Source of the DNA: Burkholderiales bacterium
Lineage (GTDB): Bacteria > Pseudomonadota > Gammaproteobacteria > Burkholderiales > SG8-39
NCBI GenBank assembly: GCA_029266935.1
Contig: JAQSVY010000034.1
Coordinates: 1 to 9,149 of the forward strand
Length of the DNA: 9,149 nt
Direction of reading: 5' to 3'
Below the pieces are notes generated by a model. That model did no database searches. It had not been told where the DNA came from and saw only the letters and a list, made by a program, of their open reading frames with translations. A program made the translations under genes and the position numbers. Below, one piece after another: positions 1 to 4,620 of the stretch. The stretch's first letter is position 1, and each line of letters opens with the position of its first letter.

Positions 1-342
1 GGCGCGCAGGCGCTCCTGCAGCGGCCCGACGTGCGGCGCGAGGAGCCCGGGCTCGAGCTCGGCGAGGAGCGTGTGCATGGAAAGGAGCGCGTAGGCTTCA
101 TCCGCGGAGAACCACAGGCCGGGGAGCTCGTAGCGCGGGCCGGCGGGCGGCCTGCCGAAGCGGTAGCCGTTCGCCTCGCGGTCGTACTCGATCGGGGCGT
201 GGAAGCGCTCGCGCATGTACTCGAGGTCGCGCTTCAAGGTCGCCCTGGAAACCCCCAGGGAGGAGCACATGGCGGAAAAAGAAACCGCCTTGCGCTCCTT
301 CAGGAGCTGGTCGATCTTGTAGAAGCGCTCGAGGCGGTCCAC
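1..342 (-). CDS. WYL-domain transcriptional regulator, N-terminal part (runs off window)
   Basis: A GTG-started frame of 114 codons reads off the left edge, so only the N-terminus is visible. Residues 1-60 form a DeoR/HTH_11-type winged helix: it opens DRLERFYKIDQLLKERK, and the recognition helix region reads LGVSRATLKRDLEYMR. The following stretch (GYRFGRPPAG, then ELPGLWFSADEAYALL) is the usual linker into a WYL sensor domain, which would lie outside the window. Members of this family bind DNA through the HTH and sense ligands or nucleic acid through WYL; the target here is unknown. The GTG is chosen because an in-frame TAG lies four codons upstream and the family normally starts at this point. 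GGAGG lies only one base before the GTG, closer than a normal ribosome site, and a TAGAAT hexamer lies 6 bases upstream, so a leaderless message is possible. It lies 20 bases after the stop of the 70-residue gene, on the same strand. Confidence 0.85.
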   Translation of the reverse strand, partial: MDRLERFYKIDQLLKERKAVSFSAMCSSLGVSRATLKRDLEYMRERFHAPIEYDREANGYRFGRPPAGPRYELPGLWFSADEAYALLSMHTLLAELEPGLLAPHVGPLQERLRA

Positions 343-348
343 GCCTCC

Positions 349-354
349 ATTCTA
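349..354 (-). promoter_or_regulatory. Putative -10 element for the WYL regulator
   Basis: The minus strand reads TAGAAT six bases before the GTG start. That spacing would place the transcription start at or next to the start codon. No convincing -35 hexamer is seen, so this is a weak prediction; readthrough from the upstream small gene is an alternative. Confidence 0.3.
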
Positions 355-362
355 TGCAGCGC

Positions 363-575
363 CTAGCGGCGCCGGGACTTCGCCTTGCGCTTTGCGTTAG
401 CGCGCGCTTTCGGCTTCGCGCGCGCCCGGCGCCGGGGCGGCGCGTCGGCGGTCGGGATCACGGCGATGCGCGCCGATGGCGAGCGCTTCGCCACGTCCTG
501 CATCGAATCGAGCGCGGCCTTGCCGCCTTTCAGCATGGCATCGGTCCAGATGAACAGCGGGCTGAGAAAGTTCAT
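363..575 (-). CDS. 70-residue protein with hydrophobic/amphipathic N-terminus and histone-H1-like basic tail
   Basis: I do not recognise a named family. The first ~46 residues (beginning MNFLSPLFIWTDAMLKGGKA) are a compact, possibly helical segment with a phasin-like flavour; residues ~47-70 are almost entirely Arg, Lys, Ala and Pro, resembling the low-complexity tails of bacterial histone-H1-like or AlgP-type proteins. A nucleic-acid or polyanion binding role is plausible but inferred only from composition. The ATG is supported by GGGAGG six bases upstream. A sigma-54 type promoter lies 37 bases before the start, matching the arrangement upstream of the GlsB-like gene at 2222-2491. Longer frames covering this stretch are shadows: they lack a ribosome site and change frame relative to the cytochrome genes. 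Confidence 0.7.
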   Translation of the reverse strand: MNFLSPLFIWTDAMLKGGKAALDSMQDVAKRSPSARIAVIPTADAPPRRRARAKPKARANAKRKAKSRRR

Positions 576-611
576 GCGTGCCTCCCGTAGGAAAGAGTCG
601 GGCATGGCGTC

Positions 612-626
612 GCAAGCGCCGTGCCG
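612..626 (-). promoter_or_regulatory. Sigma-54 (RpoN) type -24/-12 promoter for the 70-residue gene
   Basis: The minus strand reads CGGCACGGCGCTTGCG. The invariant GG (-24) and GC (-12) are separated by exactly 10 bases and the match to the consensus TGGCACG-N4-TTGC is complete except for the first T. The predicted transcript starts near 600, leaving a ~25-base leader with the ribosome site. A nearly identical element stands at 2529-2543 at the same distance from another small gene. No upstream enhancer-binding-protein site could be recognised. Confidence 0.65.
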
Positions 627-636
627 CCGCGGCGCG

Positions 637-661
637 CGGCAAATCGGGTCGGCAAATCGGG
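637..661. repeat. 13-base-period tandem direct repeat next to the palindrome
   Basis: CGGCAAATCGGG occurs at 637-648 and again at 650-661, the second copy running into the palindrome at 656-674. It looks like a small local duplication of the palindrome's left edge. Confidence 0.6.
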
Positions 662-674
662 GTCTGACCCCGAT
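656..674. repeat. Palindromic element, copy a (directly after the monoheme cytochrome stop)
   Basis: Arms ATCGGGGTC and GACCCCGAT flank one central T, 9 bp each and perfect. The same element with longer arms occurs at 2572-2596. The stop codon TAG of the cytochrome gene (677-679) sits at exactly the same offset from the palindrome as the SDR stop does in copy b. No T-run follows on either strand, so it is not a standard intrinsic terminator. It resembles dispersed REP-type palindromes; that classification is inference. Confidence 0.75.
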
Positions 675-676
675 CT

Positions 677-1207
677 CTATTTGGCGGGCGGCAGGGGCTC
701 GGGCACGCGGTTCTTCACGACCGGGATCGACTGCAGGTAGGTGAAGATCGCTTCCAGGTCGGCGTCGGTGAAGTGCTTGTACATCGGGATCGGCATCGGC
801 GGCAGGATGGGGCGGCCGCGGCCCATGTGCCGGCCGGTGCGGATGGTCTCGGTGAAGTTGCGCTGCGTCCACTTGCCGAGGCCCGTTTCGCGGTCGGGTG
901 TGAGATTGGCGGTGAAGCTCACGCCCCAGGGCCCGGCCCAGGCGGTGTTGGTCACGGCGGCCGACACGGTCCACGGTCCTTCGGGCTTGGGTGCGGGCGG
1001 CAGGGCGAAGTCCTGCGGATGGCCCGAGAGCATGCGGCTCATGTCGGGCTCGGGCCCTTGGGCGCCCATTTTCCATGGCGTGTGGCAGTCGTTGCAGCCG
1101 GCGATGGTGACGAGGTACTTGCCGCGCGCGAGCTTCGCCTCGTCGGCGTAGGCGGGCGCGGCAAGGAGGGCGGCGGCGATGAGCGGCAGGGCGGTTCTCG
1201 GCATCAT
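677..1207 (-). CDS. Periplasmic monoheme c-type cytochrome
   Basis: The 176-residue product has a signal peptide (MMPR, then a hydrophobic core, cleavage likely after AYA at residue 21) and one heme c motif, CNDCH at residues 38-42. The C-terminal part, with NLTPDRETGLGKWT, the Met-containing ILPPMPIPMYKHFTDADL and TYLQSIP, follows the pattern of the single-domain cytochromes related to the cytochrome subunits of membrane alcohol/aldehyde dehydrogenases; one Met in that stretch should be the sixth heme ligand. It should carry electrons in the periplasm. The start overlaps the stop of the diheme cytochrome gene as ATGA (1204-1207), so the two are probably translationally coupled and serve one electron-transfer chain; the next codon is also ATG and is an alternative start. 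No dedicated oxidase or dehydrogenase partner is adjacent. The gene ends in a TAG abutting a repeated palindrome. Confidence 0.88.
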   Translation of the reverse strand: MMPRTALPLIAAALLAAPAYADEAKLARGKYLVTIAGCNDCHTPWKMGAQGPEPDMSRMLSGHPQDFALPPAPKPEGPWTVSAAVTNTAWAGPWGVSFTANLTPDRETGLGKWTQRNFTETIRTGRHMGRGRPILPPMPIPMYKHFTDADLEAIFTYLQSIPVVKNRVPEPLPPAK

Positions 1208-2139
1208 GGGTAGGGCTCCAGGGGCAGTCGAAGGTCGTGACGGATCCAGCTCTCGATGAGCGCGACGTTTTTCGCGTCGATGAGGCTGACGCCGACGGGC
1301 GGCATGCGCACATAGGGGTTGGACGAGCGCACGCGGCGCACGACGTCGACCGAGGTGCCGGCGCTCGAGAGCGAGTGCAGCGTGCGCTCGGCGCTCGCCT
1401 GCGGCGCGGCGGCCTGCTGGGCGAACGCGAGCCCGGTCGCCGCGAGCGGCCCGGTGTGGTTGTGGCAGTGGCCGCAGTTGGCGTGCAGGTAGCCGAGCGC
1501 GGCGCGCGCGCTTTCGCTCGGCGCGGCGATGCGCGGCGGGCTGGCCAGGAGCGAGGCCGGCAGGTTGCGCAGGCGGCCGGAAGCCGCGAGGCGCTCGAGC
1601 TCGCGCGCGAGCTGCAGCGCGCTGAAACCGAGCAGCGGAACCTCGGCGCCTTCATGGCAGGCGAGGCAGTCGCTGCGCGAGGGGATCGTGTAGCGCCCGC
1701 GCGGCGCCCCCGCCACGGGCAGCGCCGCGATGCCCGCCTCCGGGGCGAGCACCGCCTGCGTGCCTTCGGCGTTCCATACGTACGCGACGAATCGCCAGGC
1801 GCCGTCGGGCAGGCGCTCGATGAGGCGCGTCTCGACGCGGCGTCCCTGGCTGAACTCCTTCCACGCCTTGGTACCCGGCGGAAACTCCCAGGCGTCGGGG
1901 CGCGAGGCGTCGATCGACGCCCCGGGGGGCAGGTACAGCCAGCGGCGCTTCGCCGCGCCGTCGGACCAGAGCTCGTACTGCGGCGCGAAGGCGAGGTTTT
2001 CCGGGCGCACCGCCGTGCTCGAGCCCGCCTCGAAAAGCCCGGTGTCGTCCAGGTGCTGGGGCGGCGGCGGCGTCGCCTGCGCGGCGCCCGCGAGCCAAAG
2101 CAGGGCAAGCACTCTCAAAAGCAGGGCAAGCACTCTCAT
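1204..2139 (-). CDS. Periplasmic diheme c-type cytochrome (SO2930/HNE_0200-like)
   Basis: The 311-residue product has a signal peptide and two heme c motifs, CLACH (158-162) and CGHCH (222-226). A Met in YVRMPPVGV (near 279) is a likely axial ligand. The N-terminal half, with [32 protein letters not shown] and [16 protein letters not shown], matches my memory of the diheme family typified by Shewanella SO2930 and TIGR03806, whose function is poorly known. It overlaps the monoheme cytochrome gene by 4 bases. The signal peptide is odd: residues 2-8 and 9-15 repeat ([14 protein letters not shown]) because of a 21-base tandem duplication that includes the start region, with ATG in the first copy and TTG in the second. 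No ribosome site precedes either, and a TACAAT hexamer lies 10 bases before the ATG, suggesting a very short leader. Confidence 0.85.
   Translation of the reverse strand: MRVLALLLRVLALLWLAGAAQATPPPPQHLDDTGLFEAGSSTAVRPENLAFAPQYELWSDGAAKRRWLYLPPGASIDASRPDAWEFPPGTKAWKEFSQGRRVETRLIERLPDGAWRFVAYVWNAEGTQAVLAPEAGIAALPVAGAPRGRYTIPSRSDCLACHEGAEVPLLGFSALQLARELERLAASGRLRNLPASLLASPPRIAAPSESARAALGYLHANCGHCHNHTGPLAATGLAFAQQAAAPQASAERTLHSLSSAGTSVDVVRRVRSSNPYVRMPPVGVSLIDAKNVALIESWIRHDLRLPLEPYP
2097..2137. repeat. 21-base-period tandem duplication in the cytochrome signal peptide
   Basis: The 20-mer aaagcagggcaagcactctc stands at 2097-2116 and again, identical, at 2118-2137, with one base between. On the coding strand this gives seven duplicated codons in frame. 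Perfect identity suggests a recent slippage or duplication event. Confidence 0.9.
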
Positions 2140-2149
2140 CGGCGCACGG

Positions 2150-2155
2150 ATTGTA
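2150..2155 (-). promoter_or_regulatory. Putative -10 element for the cytochrome pair
   Basis: The minus strand reads TACAAT, with TTTATT 17 bases upstream as a weak -35. The start of transcription would fall near 2143, only about four bases before the ATG at 2139, where no ribosome site is seen. Confidence 0.45.
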
Positions 2156-2179
2156 GTGCCGCCGTCCTGCGAAATAAAT

Positions 2180-2204
2180 GGGCGCCAGCCTTGCCGGCGA
2201 CGCC
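2180..2204 (-). terminator. Possible intrinsic terminator after the GlsB-like gene
   Basis: On the minus strand an imperfect GC hairpin (GGCGTCGCC ... GGCTGGCGCC) is followed by CATTTATTT. It would end transcription of the GlsB-like gene before the cytochrome promoter. The stem has a mismatch or bulge, so confidence is limited. Confidence 0.45.
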
Positions 2205-2221
2205 ACCCCCCTTCTACGGCG

Positions 2222-2491
2222 TCATGCGTTCCTGCGGCGGCGGAAGAAGTTGACGATGGCGAGAAGGATGACCGCGCCGAGCAGCGACACCAGCAGCGAG
2301 CCGATGCTGAAGTCGCTCTGGTTGATCGTGCCGGTGCCGAACAGGGGCGCGAGGAGCAGACCGCCCAGGAAGGCGCCGACGATGCCGACGATGATGTTGA
2401 GGATGATTCCCTGCTGCTCGTTGGTCTTCATGATCATGCTCGCGACCCAGCCGAGGATGCCGCCGACGACGATCCAGGAGATGAAGCTCAT
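2222..2491 (-). CDS. GlsB/YeaQ/YmgE-family small membrane protein
   Basis: The 89-residue product is a three-helix inner-membrane protein of the transglycosylase-associated (GlsB/YeaQ/YmgE) family. Helix 1 ([20 protein letters not shown]) carries the family's Gly-rich pattern, followed by the short loop MKTNEQQG, helix 2 ([19 protein letters not shown]), a polar loop, helix 3 ([20 protein letters not shown]) and an Arg-rich cytoplasmic tail RRRRNA. Length is typical of the family. Members are often induced by stress or in stationary phase, but the biochemical role is unknown. The ATG has GGAGG eight bases upstream. A sigma-54 type promoter lies 38 bases before the start, with spacing like that of the 70-residue gene at 363-575, so the two are probably co-regulated. 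Confidence 0.92.
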   Translation of the reverse strand: MSFISWIVVGGILGWVASMIMKTNEQQGIILNIIVGIVGAFLGGLLLAPLFGTGTINQSDFSIGSLLVSLLGAVILLAIVNFFRRRRNA

Positions 2492-2528
2492 TGCGGTTGC
2501 CTCCGTAAGGAAAGGGCAAGCCGGCGTC

Positions 2529-2543
2529 GCAAGCGGCGTGCCG
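2529..2543 (-). promoter_or_regulatory. Sigma-54 (RpoN) type -24/-12 promoter for the GlsB-like gene
   Basis: The minus strand reads CGGCACGCCGCTTGCG: GG and GC separated by 10 bases, matching GGCACG-N4-TTGC. It differs from the element at 612-626 by one base. The predicted start is near 2517. Similarity to the other leader extends downstream through GACGCC and CTTTCCT(T)ACGG(G)AGGC, so the two leaders are related by descent. Confidence 0.65.
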
Positions 2544-2571
2544 GGGTTGCCCATTCTGCCGGAATCCCTTC

Positions 2572-2596
2572 GAGATCGGGGTCTGACCCCGATCTC
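2572..2596. repeat. Palindromic element, copy b (directly after the SDR stop)
   Basis: Arms GAGATCGGGGTC and GACCCCGATCTC flank one central T, 12 bp each and perfect. The last base of the SDR stop codon TAG (2596-2598) is also the outer base of the palindrome. Copy a at 656-674 shares the core and the offset to the stop. Confidence 0.8.
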
Positions 2597-3366
2597 TACT
2601 GCGCGGTCCAGCCGCCGTCGACGAGGAGGCTCGTGCCGGTGACGAGCGAGGCCGCGGGCGAGGCGGCGAAGAGCACCGCCCCCGCCACCTCCTCCACGCT
2701 GCCGACCCGTCCCGCGGGAATGCGCTCGTGCACCCACTGGCTGAATCCCGGGCGCTGCATGAACTCCTTCACCAGCGGCGTCTCGACGAAGGTCGGCGCG
2801 ATCGACACCACGCGCACGTTGTGGGCGATGAGCTCGAGCGCCATCGCCTTGGTGAGGCCTTCGAGACCGTGCTTGGTCATGCAGTAGACGCTGCGGTTGA
2901 CCGCGCCGACATGCCCCATCTGGGAGGACATGTTGACGATGGCGCCGCCGCGGCCCTGCCTCTCGGGATGCTCGAGCATCTTCTTCGCCGCGGCCTGGGC
3001 GGCGAGGAAGGCCGAGCGCAGGTTCAGGTCCATGATGCGGTCGAGGTGCTCCTCGGTCACCTCGACGAAGGGCTCGGGGATGTTGCTGCCGGCGTTGTTG
3101 ACGAGCACATCGAGCACCTGGATCTGCGAAAACAAATCTTTCAAGGAAGAAGACGAAGTGACGTCGGCGACCATCGCATGCGCACGGCCGCCTGCAGAGC
3201 GGATTTCGGCGGCGGCTTGCTCGATCTCGTGCTTCGTGCGCGCGGCGAGCCAGACTTCGGCGCCGGCCTGCGCGAGGGCGACGGCGCAGGCGCGGCCGAT
3301 GCCGCGGCCGGCGCCGGTGACGAGCGCGGTGCGGCCGTCCAGGCGGAAACGCGAATTGATGTCCAA
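2596..3366 (-). CDS. Short-chain dehydrogenase/reductase (classical SDR)
   Basis: The 256-residue product is a Rossmann-fold NAD(P)-dependent oxidoreductase. Visible are the cofactor motif TGAGRGIG (17-24), NNAG (90-93), the active-site Asn115, and the catalytic Ser148, Tyr161 and Lys165 ([18 protein letters not shown]), followed by the usual PTFVETP and C-terminal DGGWTAQ. Arg43 after the second strand favours NADP(H), an inference. The substrate cannot be read from the sequence. The start is set at TTG (3364-3366) because GGGGAGG stands seven bases upstream and the protein then begins at the normal family position; an ATG at 3420 would add 18 residues that look like leader. The stop TAG is shared with the edge of a palindrome. 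The next gene on this strand is the GlsB-like gene, with its own sigma-54 promoter between. Confidence 0.92.
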   Translation of the reverse strand: MDINSRFRLDGRTALVTGAGRGIGRACAVALAQAGAEVWLAARTKHEIEQAAAEIRSAGGRAHAMVADVTSSSSLKDLFSQIQVLDVLVNNAGSNIPEPFVEVTEEHLDRIMDLNLRSAFLAAQAAAKKMLEHPERQGRGGAIVNMSSQMGHVGAVNRSVYCMTKHGLEGLTKAMALELIAHNVRVVSIAPTFVETPLVKEFMQRPGFSQWVHERIPAGRVGSVEEVAGAVLFAASPAASLVTGTSLLVDGGWTAQ

Positions 3367-3435
3367 GGCACCACCTCCCCGAGGGGCCCGAGCATGCACT
3401 GAAACGAAGTCGCAACACAACGAGCGCGAATCGAA

Positions 3436-3464
3436 ATCGGCGCGATACGCCCGGCGCCTAGCAT
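3436..3464 (+). promoter_or_regulatory. Shared-type promoter for small ORF A
   Basis: ATCGGC (3436-3441) and TAGCAT (3459-3464) are separated by 17 bases. The same two blocks, with the same 17-base spacing and flanking GA(A/C) and CC, occur before ORF B at 3697-3725. The -35 block is unlike TTGACA, so an alternative sigma factor or an activator is possible. Confidence 0.45.
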
Positions 3465-3497
3465 GAGGTCCGTCGAAACCAACCGAAGGAGACGGAC

Positions 3498-3665
3498 ATG
3501 CAAGAGCGTAACCAGGCGGCGCGGCGTGCGAGGAACACGATAAGGGCGAAGGTGGCGCGTGCCTTCCGCGCCATGGCGCGCGGGGCGGCGAAGAGGCCGG
3601 CGTGGGCAGCGACCGTGGCGTTTTACCGCTCCGGGCTGCAGCCGTGGACGAAGCAGCTCGGGTAA
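3498..3665 (+). CDS. Small basic protein A (55 residues), unrecognised
   Basis: No family is recognised. The product is rich in Arg, Lys and Ala in its first 35 residues (MQERNQAARRARNTIRAKVA) and ends in an aromatic, amphipathic segment, WAATVAFYRSGLQPWTKQLG. A ribosome site AAGGAG lies seven bases before the ATG. The leader and promoter are related to those of ORF B, and the C-terminal halves also resemble each other (AFYRSGLQPWTKQLG against AAYEGLARLRAWTRRLG), so the two are likely diverged paralogues. The ORF is short, but the shared leader makes translation credible. It could be a small regulatory or DNA/membrane-binding peptide; no function is claimed. Confidence 0.55.
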   Translation: MQERNQAARRARNTIRAKVARAFRAMARGAAKRPAWAATVAFYRSGLQPWTKQLG

Positions 3666-3696
3666 TACAAAAGAAACAATCTGCGGCGAGGCTGAC

Positions 3697-3725
3697 ATCG
3701 GCGGGAAAGCTGGCACGCCTAGCAT
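3697..3725 (+). promoter_or_regulatory. Shared-type promoter for small ORF B
   Basis: ATCGGC (3697-3702) and TAGCAT (3720-3725) are 17 bases apart, as before ORF A. The 32-base block from GA(A/C)ATCGGCG to CCTAGCAT has the same length in both copies. Confidence 0.45.
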
Positions 3726-3761
3726 TCCCGCCGTTGCAACCGCACCAGAAGGAGCAAGGAC

Positions 3762-3860
3762 ATGAGCATCAGGCACCCGGTCAGGGCATTCAGCGGCATC
3801 GCGTGGGCGGCGTACGAGGGCCTGGCGCGCCTGCGCGCGTGGACGAGGCGCCTGGGATGA
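3762..3860 (+). CDS. Small basic protein B (32 residues), unrecognised
   Basis: The frame begins MSIRHPVRAFSGIAWAAYEG and ends LARLRAWTRRLG. It is too short for homology to be judged by eye. The ATG has AAGGAG seven bases upstream, exactly as in ORF A, within a leader that is a diverged copy of ORF A's leader. The product could form one amphipathic helix with Trp and Arg on it. The case for coding rests on the duplicated leader, matched ribosome site and similar C-terminus; without those it would be ignored. Confidence 0.45.
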   Translation: MSIRHPVRAFSGIAWAAYEGLARLRAWTRRLG

Positions 3861-3965
3861 GACGCGCAGCGTGAATTGTTGCGCGGCCGCGCAGCACCGC
3901 GGTCCCGGGCGGCCAGGCTTTCCGCATCGAGTGTGACCTTTGCGCTAGGAGCGCCGTGGCAACGT

Positions 3966-3993
3966 TTGACAGACTTCGCTTTGGGGGTAATCG
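3966..3993 (+). promoter_or_regulatory. Putative sigma-70 promoter for the 41-residue membrane peptide
   Basis: A perfect TTGACA (3966-3971) is followed after 16 bases by TAATCG (3988-3993), a weak -10. The predicted start would fall very near the ribosome site, so the -10 may be misplaced. Confidence 0.35.
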
Positions 3994-4006
3994 GAGCGGA
4001 GGAACC

Positions 4007-4132
4007 ATGGAGCTGTCCAAGGCCGTCGCGTCGGCGGCCGTCGTCCTGGCGGTGGTACTGGCAACGGGATATGCGATCGGGCACCAGGAACCGGTGCCCG
4101 AGGTAGCAAAAGCCGAAACAAAAAACAGCTGA
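4007..4132 (+). CDS. 41-residue single-pass membrane peptide
   Basis: No family is recognised. The product has one hydrophobic segment at about residues 6-24 (AVASAAVVLAVVLATGYAIG) followed by a polar tail HQEPVPEVAKAETKNS. It could be a membrane-anchored microprotein with its tail in the periplasm, or an exported peptide. GGAGCGGAGG lies 3-13 bases before the ATG. The stop is eight bases before a strong hairpin (4141-4166) that also serves as the end of the minus-strand RNA copy 1, so the hairpin probably terminates both strands. It is the third tiny plus-strand gene in a row, but it shares neither leader nor sequence with ORFs A and B. Confidence 0.6.
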   Translation: MELSKAVASAAVVLAVVLATGYAIGHQEPVPEVAKAETKNS

Positions 4133-4140
4133 CCAAATGA

Positions 4141-4166
4141 AAGGCCCCGCACTGGGGCGGGGCCTT
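4141..4166 (-). terminator. Intrinsic terminator of RNA copy 1, probably bidirectional
   Basis: A 10-bp perfect stem (AAGGCCCCGC with GCGGGGCCTT, loop of 6) is followed on the minus strand by TCATTTGG. On the plus strand it follows the stop of the 41-residue gene by eight bases. Confidence 0.75.
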
Positions 4167-4290
4167 GTTGCCCGCTTTCACGCGGGCGGCGCCTTGCGGG
4201 CGCCTCATGCATCCGCGGCATAGTGCGCCGCGGCGAGCCCGGTCGGGCCAGGTATCCCGACAGGTGGCCGGGAGTTCCTTCGTGACAGCC
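4141..4290 (-). ncRNA. Structured small RNA, copy 1 (5' end uncertain)
   Basis: No protein frame is credible here. Reading the minus strand, the hairpins are: CCCG/CGGG (4256-4272), a short GC hairpin (4238-4248), CCGCGGC/GCCGCGG (4213-4233), GGCGCC/GGCGCC (4188-4204), GCCCGC/GCGGGC (4170-4187), then the terminator hairpin. The order, the linker GGGATACC, and the bases between the last two hairpins match copy 2. An imperfect inverted repeat (4304-4312 with 4332-4341) lies upstream and may be part of the 5' region. I see no convincing promoter; only a TTGAT half-site (4319-4323). I do not recognise an Rfam family. It is not followed by a minus-strand gene until 3366, which argues against a riboswitch. 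Confidence 0.55.
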
Positions 4291-4386
4291 GTTGTTGCGG
4301 CGGCCTTTGCAGACTCGGATCAAAGGTACGCCTGCAAAAGGCTTACGTCCATCACCCAAGCGGTGCGTTCGACTATCCGAAATGAA

Positions 4387-4411
4387 AAGGCCCCGCTCGT
4401 GGCGGGGCCTT
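4387..4411 (-). terminator. Intrinsic terminator of RNA copy 2
   Basis: A 10-bp perfect stem (AAGGCCCCGC with GCGGGGCCTT, loop of 5) continues on the minus strand into TTCATTTC, giving a CCTTTT run. Stem sequence is identical to copy 1 while the loop differs. Confidence 0.8.
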
Positions 4412-4568
4412 GTAGCCCGGGCAACCCGGGCGGCGCCGAGATGGGCGCCCTTTGACCGCAGCGGTAGCCGCCGCGGCGAGCCCGCCGCAGACCAGGGTAT
4501 CCCGGTGGGTAACCGGGAATTCCCGTTGCAGCAACGCCTTCTAGGGGAGGCGTCGGCCTTCGCGGGCT
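4387..4568 (-). ncRNA. Structured small RNA, copy 2 (about 180 nt)
   Basis: This is the sibling of copy 1. On the minus strand: a hairpin with a C-rich loop (stem ACGCCT/AGGCGT, 4534-4553, loop CCCCTAGA), CCCGGT/ACCGGG (4501-4517), GCGGCG/CGCCGC (4473-4488), a CCGC-rich hairpin (4456-4476), GGCGCC/GGCGCC (4432-4449), GCCCGG/CCGGGC (4415-4431) and a terminator. In the 4415-4431 stem the last pair is G-C where copy 1 has C-G, a compensatory change. The 5' end is placed from a -10 element (4576-4581) lying below an FNR-like box. It starts about 50 bases past the stop of the HisD-like gene on the same strand, so processing from that mRNA is an alternative origin. No known family is recognised. 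Confidence 0.6.
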
Positions 4569-4575
4569 CGAGTCC

Positions 4576-4581
4576 AATCTA
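4576..4581 (-). promoter_or_regulatory. -10 element for RNA copy 2
   Basis: The minus strand reads TAGATT. A start seven to eight bases downstream (about 4568) places the centre of the FNR-like box (4609.5) at about -41.5, the classical class II activator position. Confidence 0.5.
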
Positions 4582-4602
4582 GCAGCGGCGCGCGCCGCGC
4601 AC

Positions 4603-4616
4603 TTGATCTGGATCAG
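4603..4616 (-). promoter_or_regulatory. FNR/Anr-like binding site upstream of RNA copy 2
   Basis: TTGATCTGGATCAG matches the FNR/Anr consensus TTGAT-N4-ATCAA in nine of ten half-site bases. It lies between the HisD-like stop (4621) and the small RNA, where the only minus-strand transcript it could activate is the RNA. Oxygen-responsive control is inferred from the family of the site. Confidence 0.6.
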
Positions 4617-4620
4617 GAAA

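Noticed and set aside
363..2108. Long minus-strand open frame of 581 codons
   Set aside because: It runs across both cytochrome genes in another frame, is dominated by Arg/Pro/Ala from GC-rich shadow coding, and only its last 70 codons correspond to a supported small gene.
1237..2253. Plus-strand frame of 338 codons opposite the diheme cytochrome
   Set aside because: Composition is that of an antisense shadow; the opposite strand has two heme motifs and a signal peptide.
2222..3418. 398-codon minus-strand frame covering the SDR region and the GlsB-like gene
   Set aside because: The first 300 codons are an out-of-frame reading of the SDR gene; only the end is real, from the ATG at 2491 with its own ribosome site.
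3367..3420. ATG start at 3420 for the SDR gene
   Set aside because: The extra 18 residues are not family-like, while TTG at 3364-3366 has a strong GGGGAGG at proper spacing.
3880..3893. Perfect 14-base palindrome TGCGCGGCCGCGCA
   Set aside because: Such GC-only palindromes are expected by chance at this composition, and there is no associated feature.
4141..4568. Riboswitch or attenuator interpretation of the tandem RNA units
   Set aside because: No minus-strand gene follows within several hundred bases of either terminator, so a free-standing RNA is more likely.
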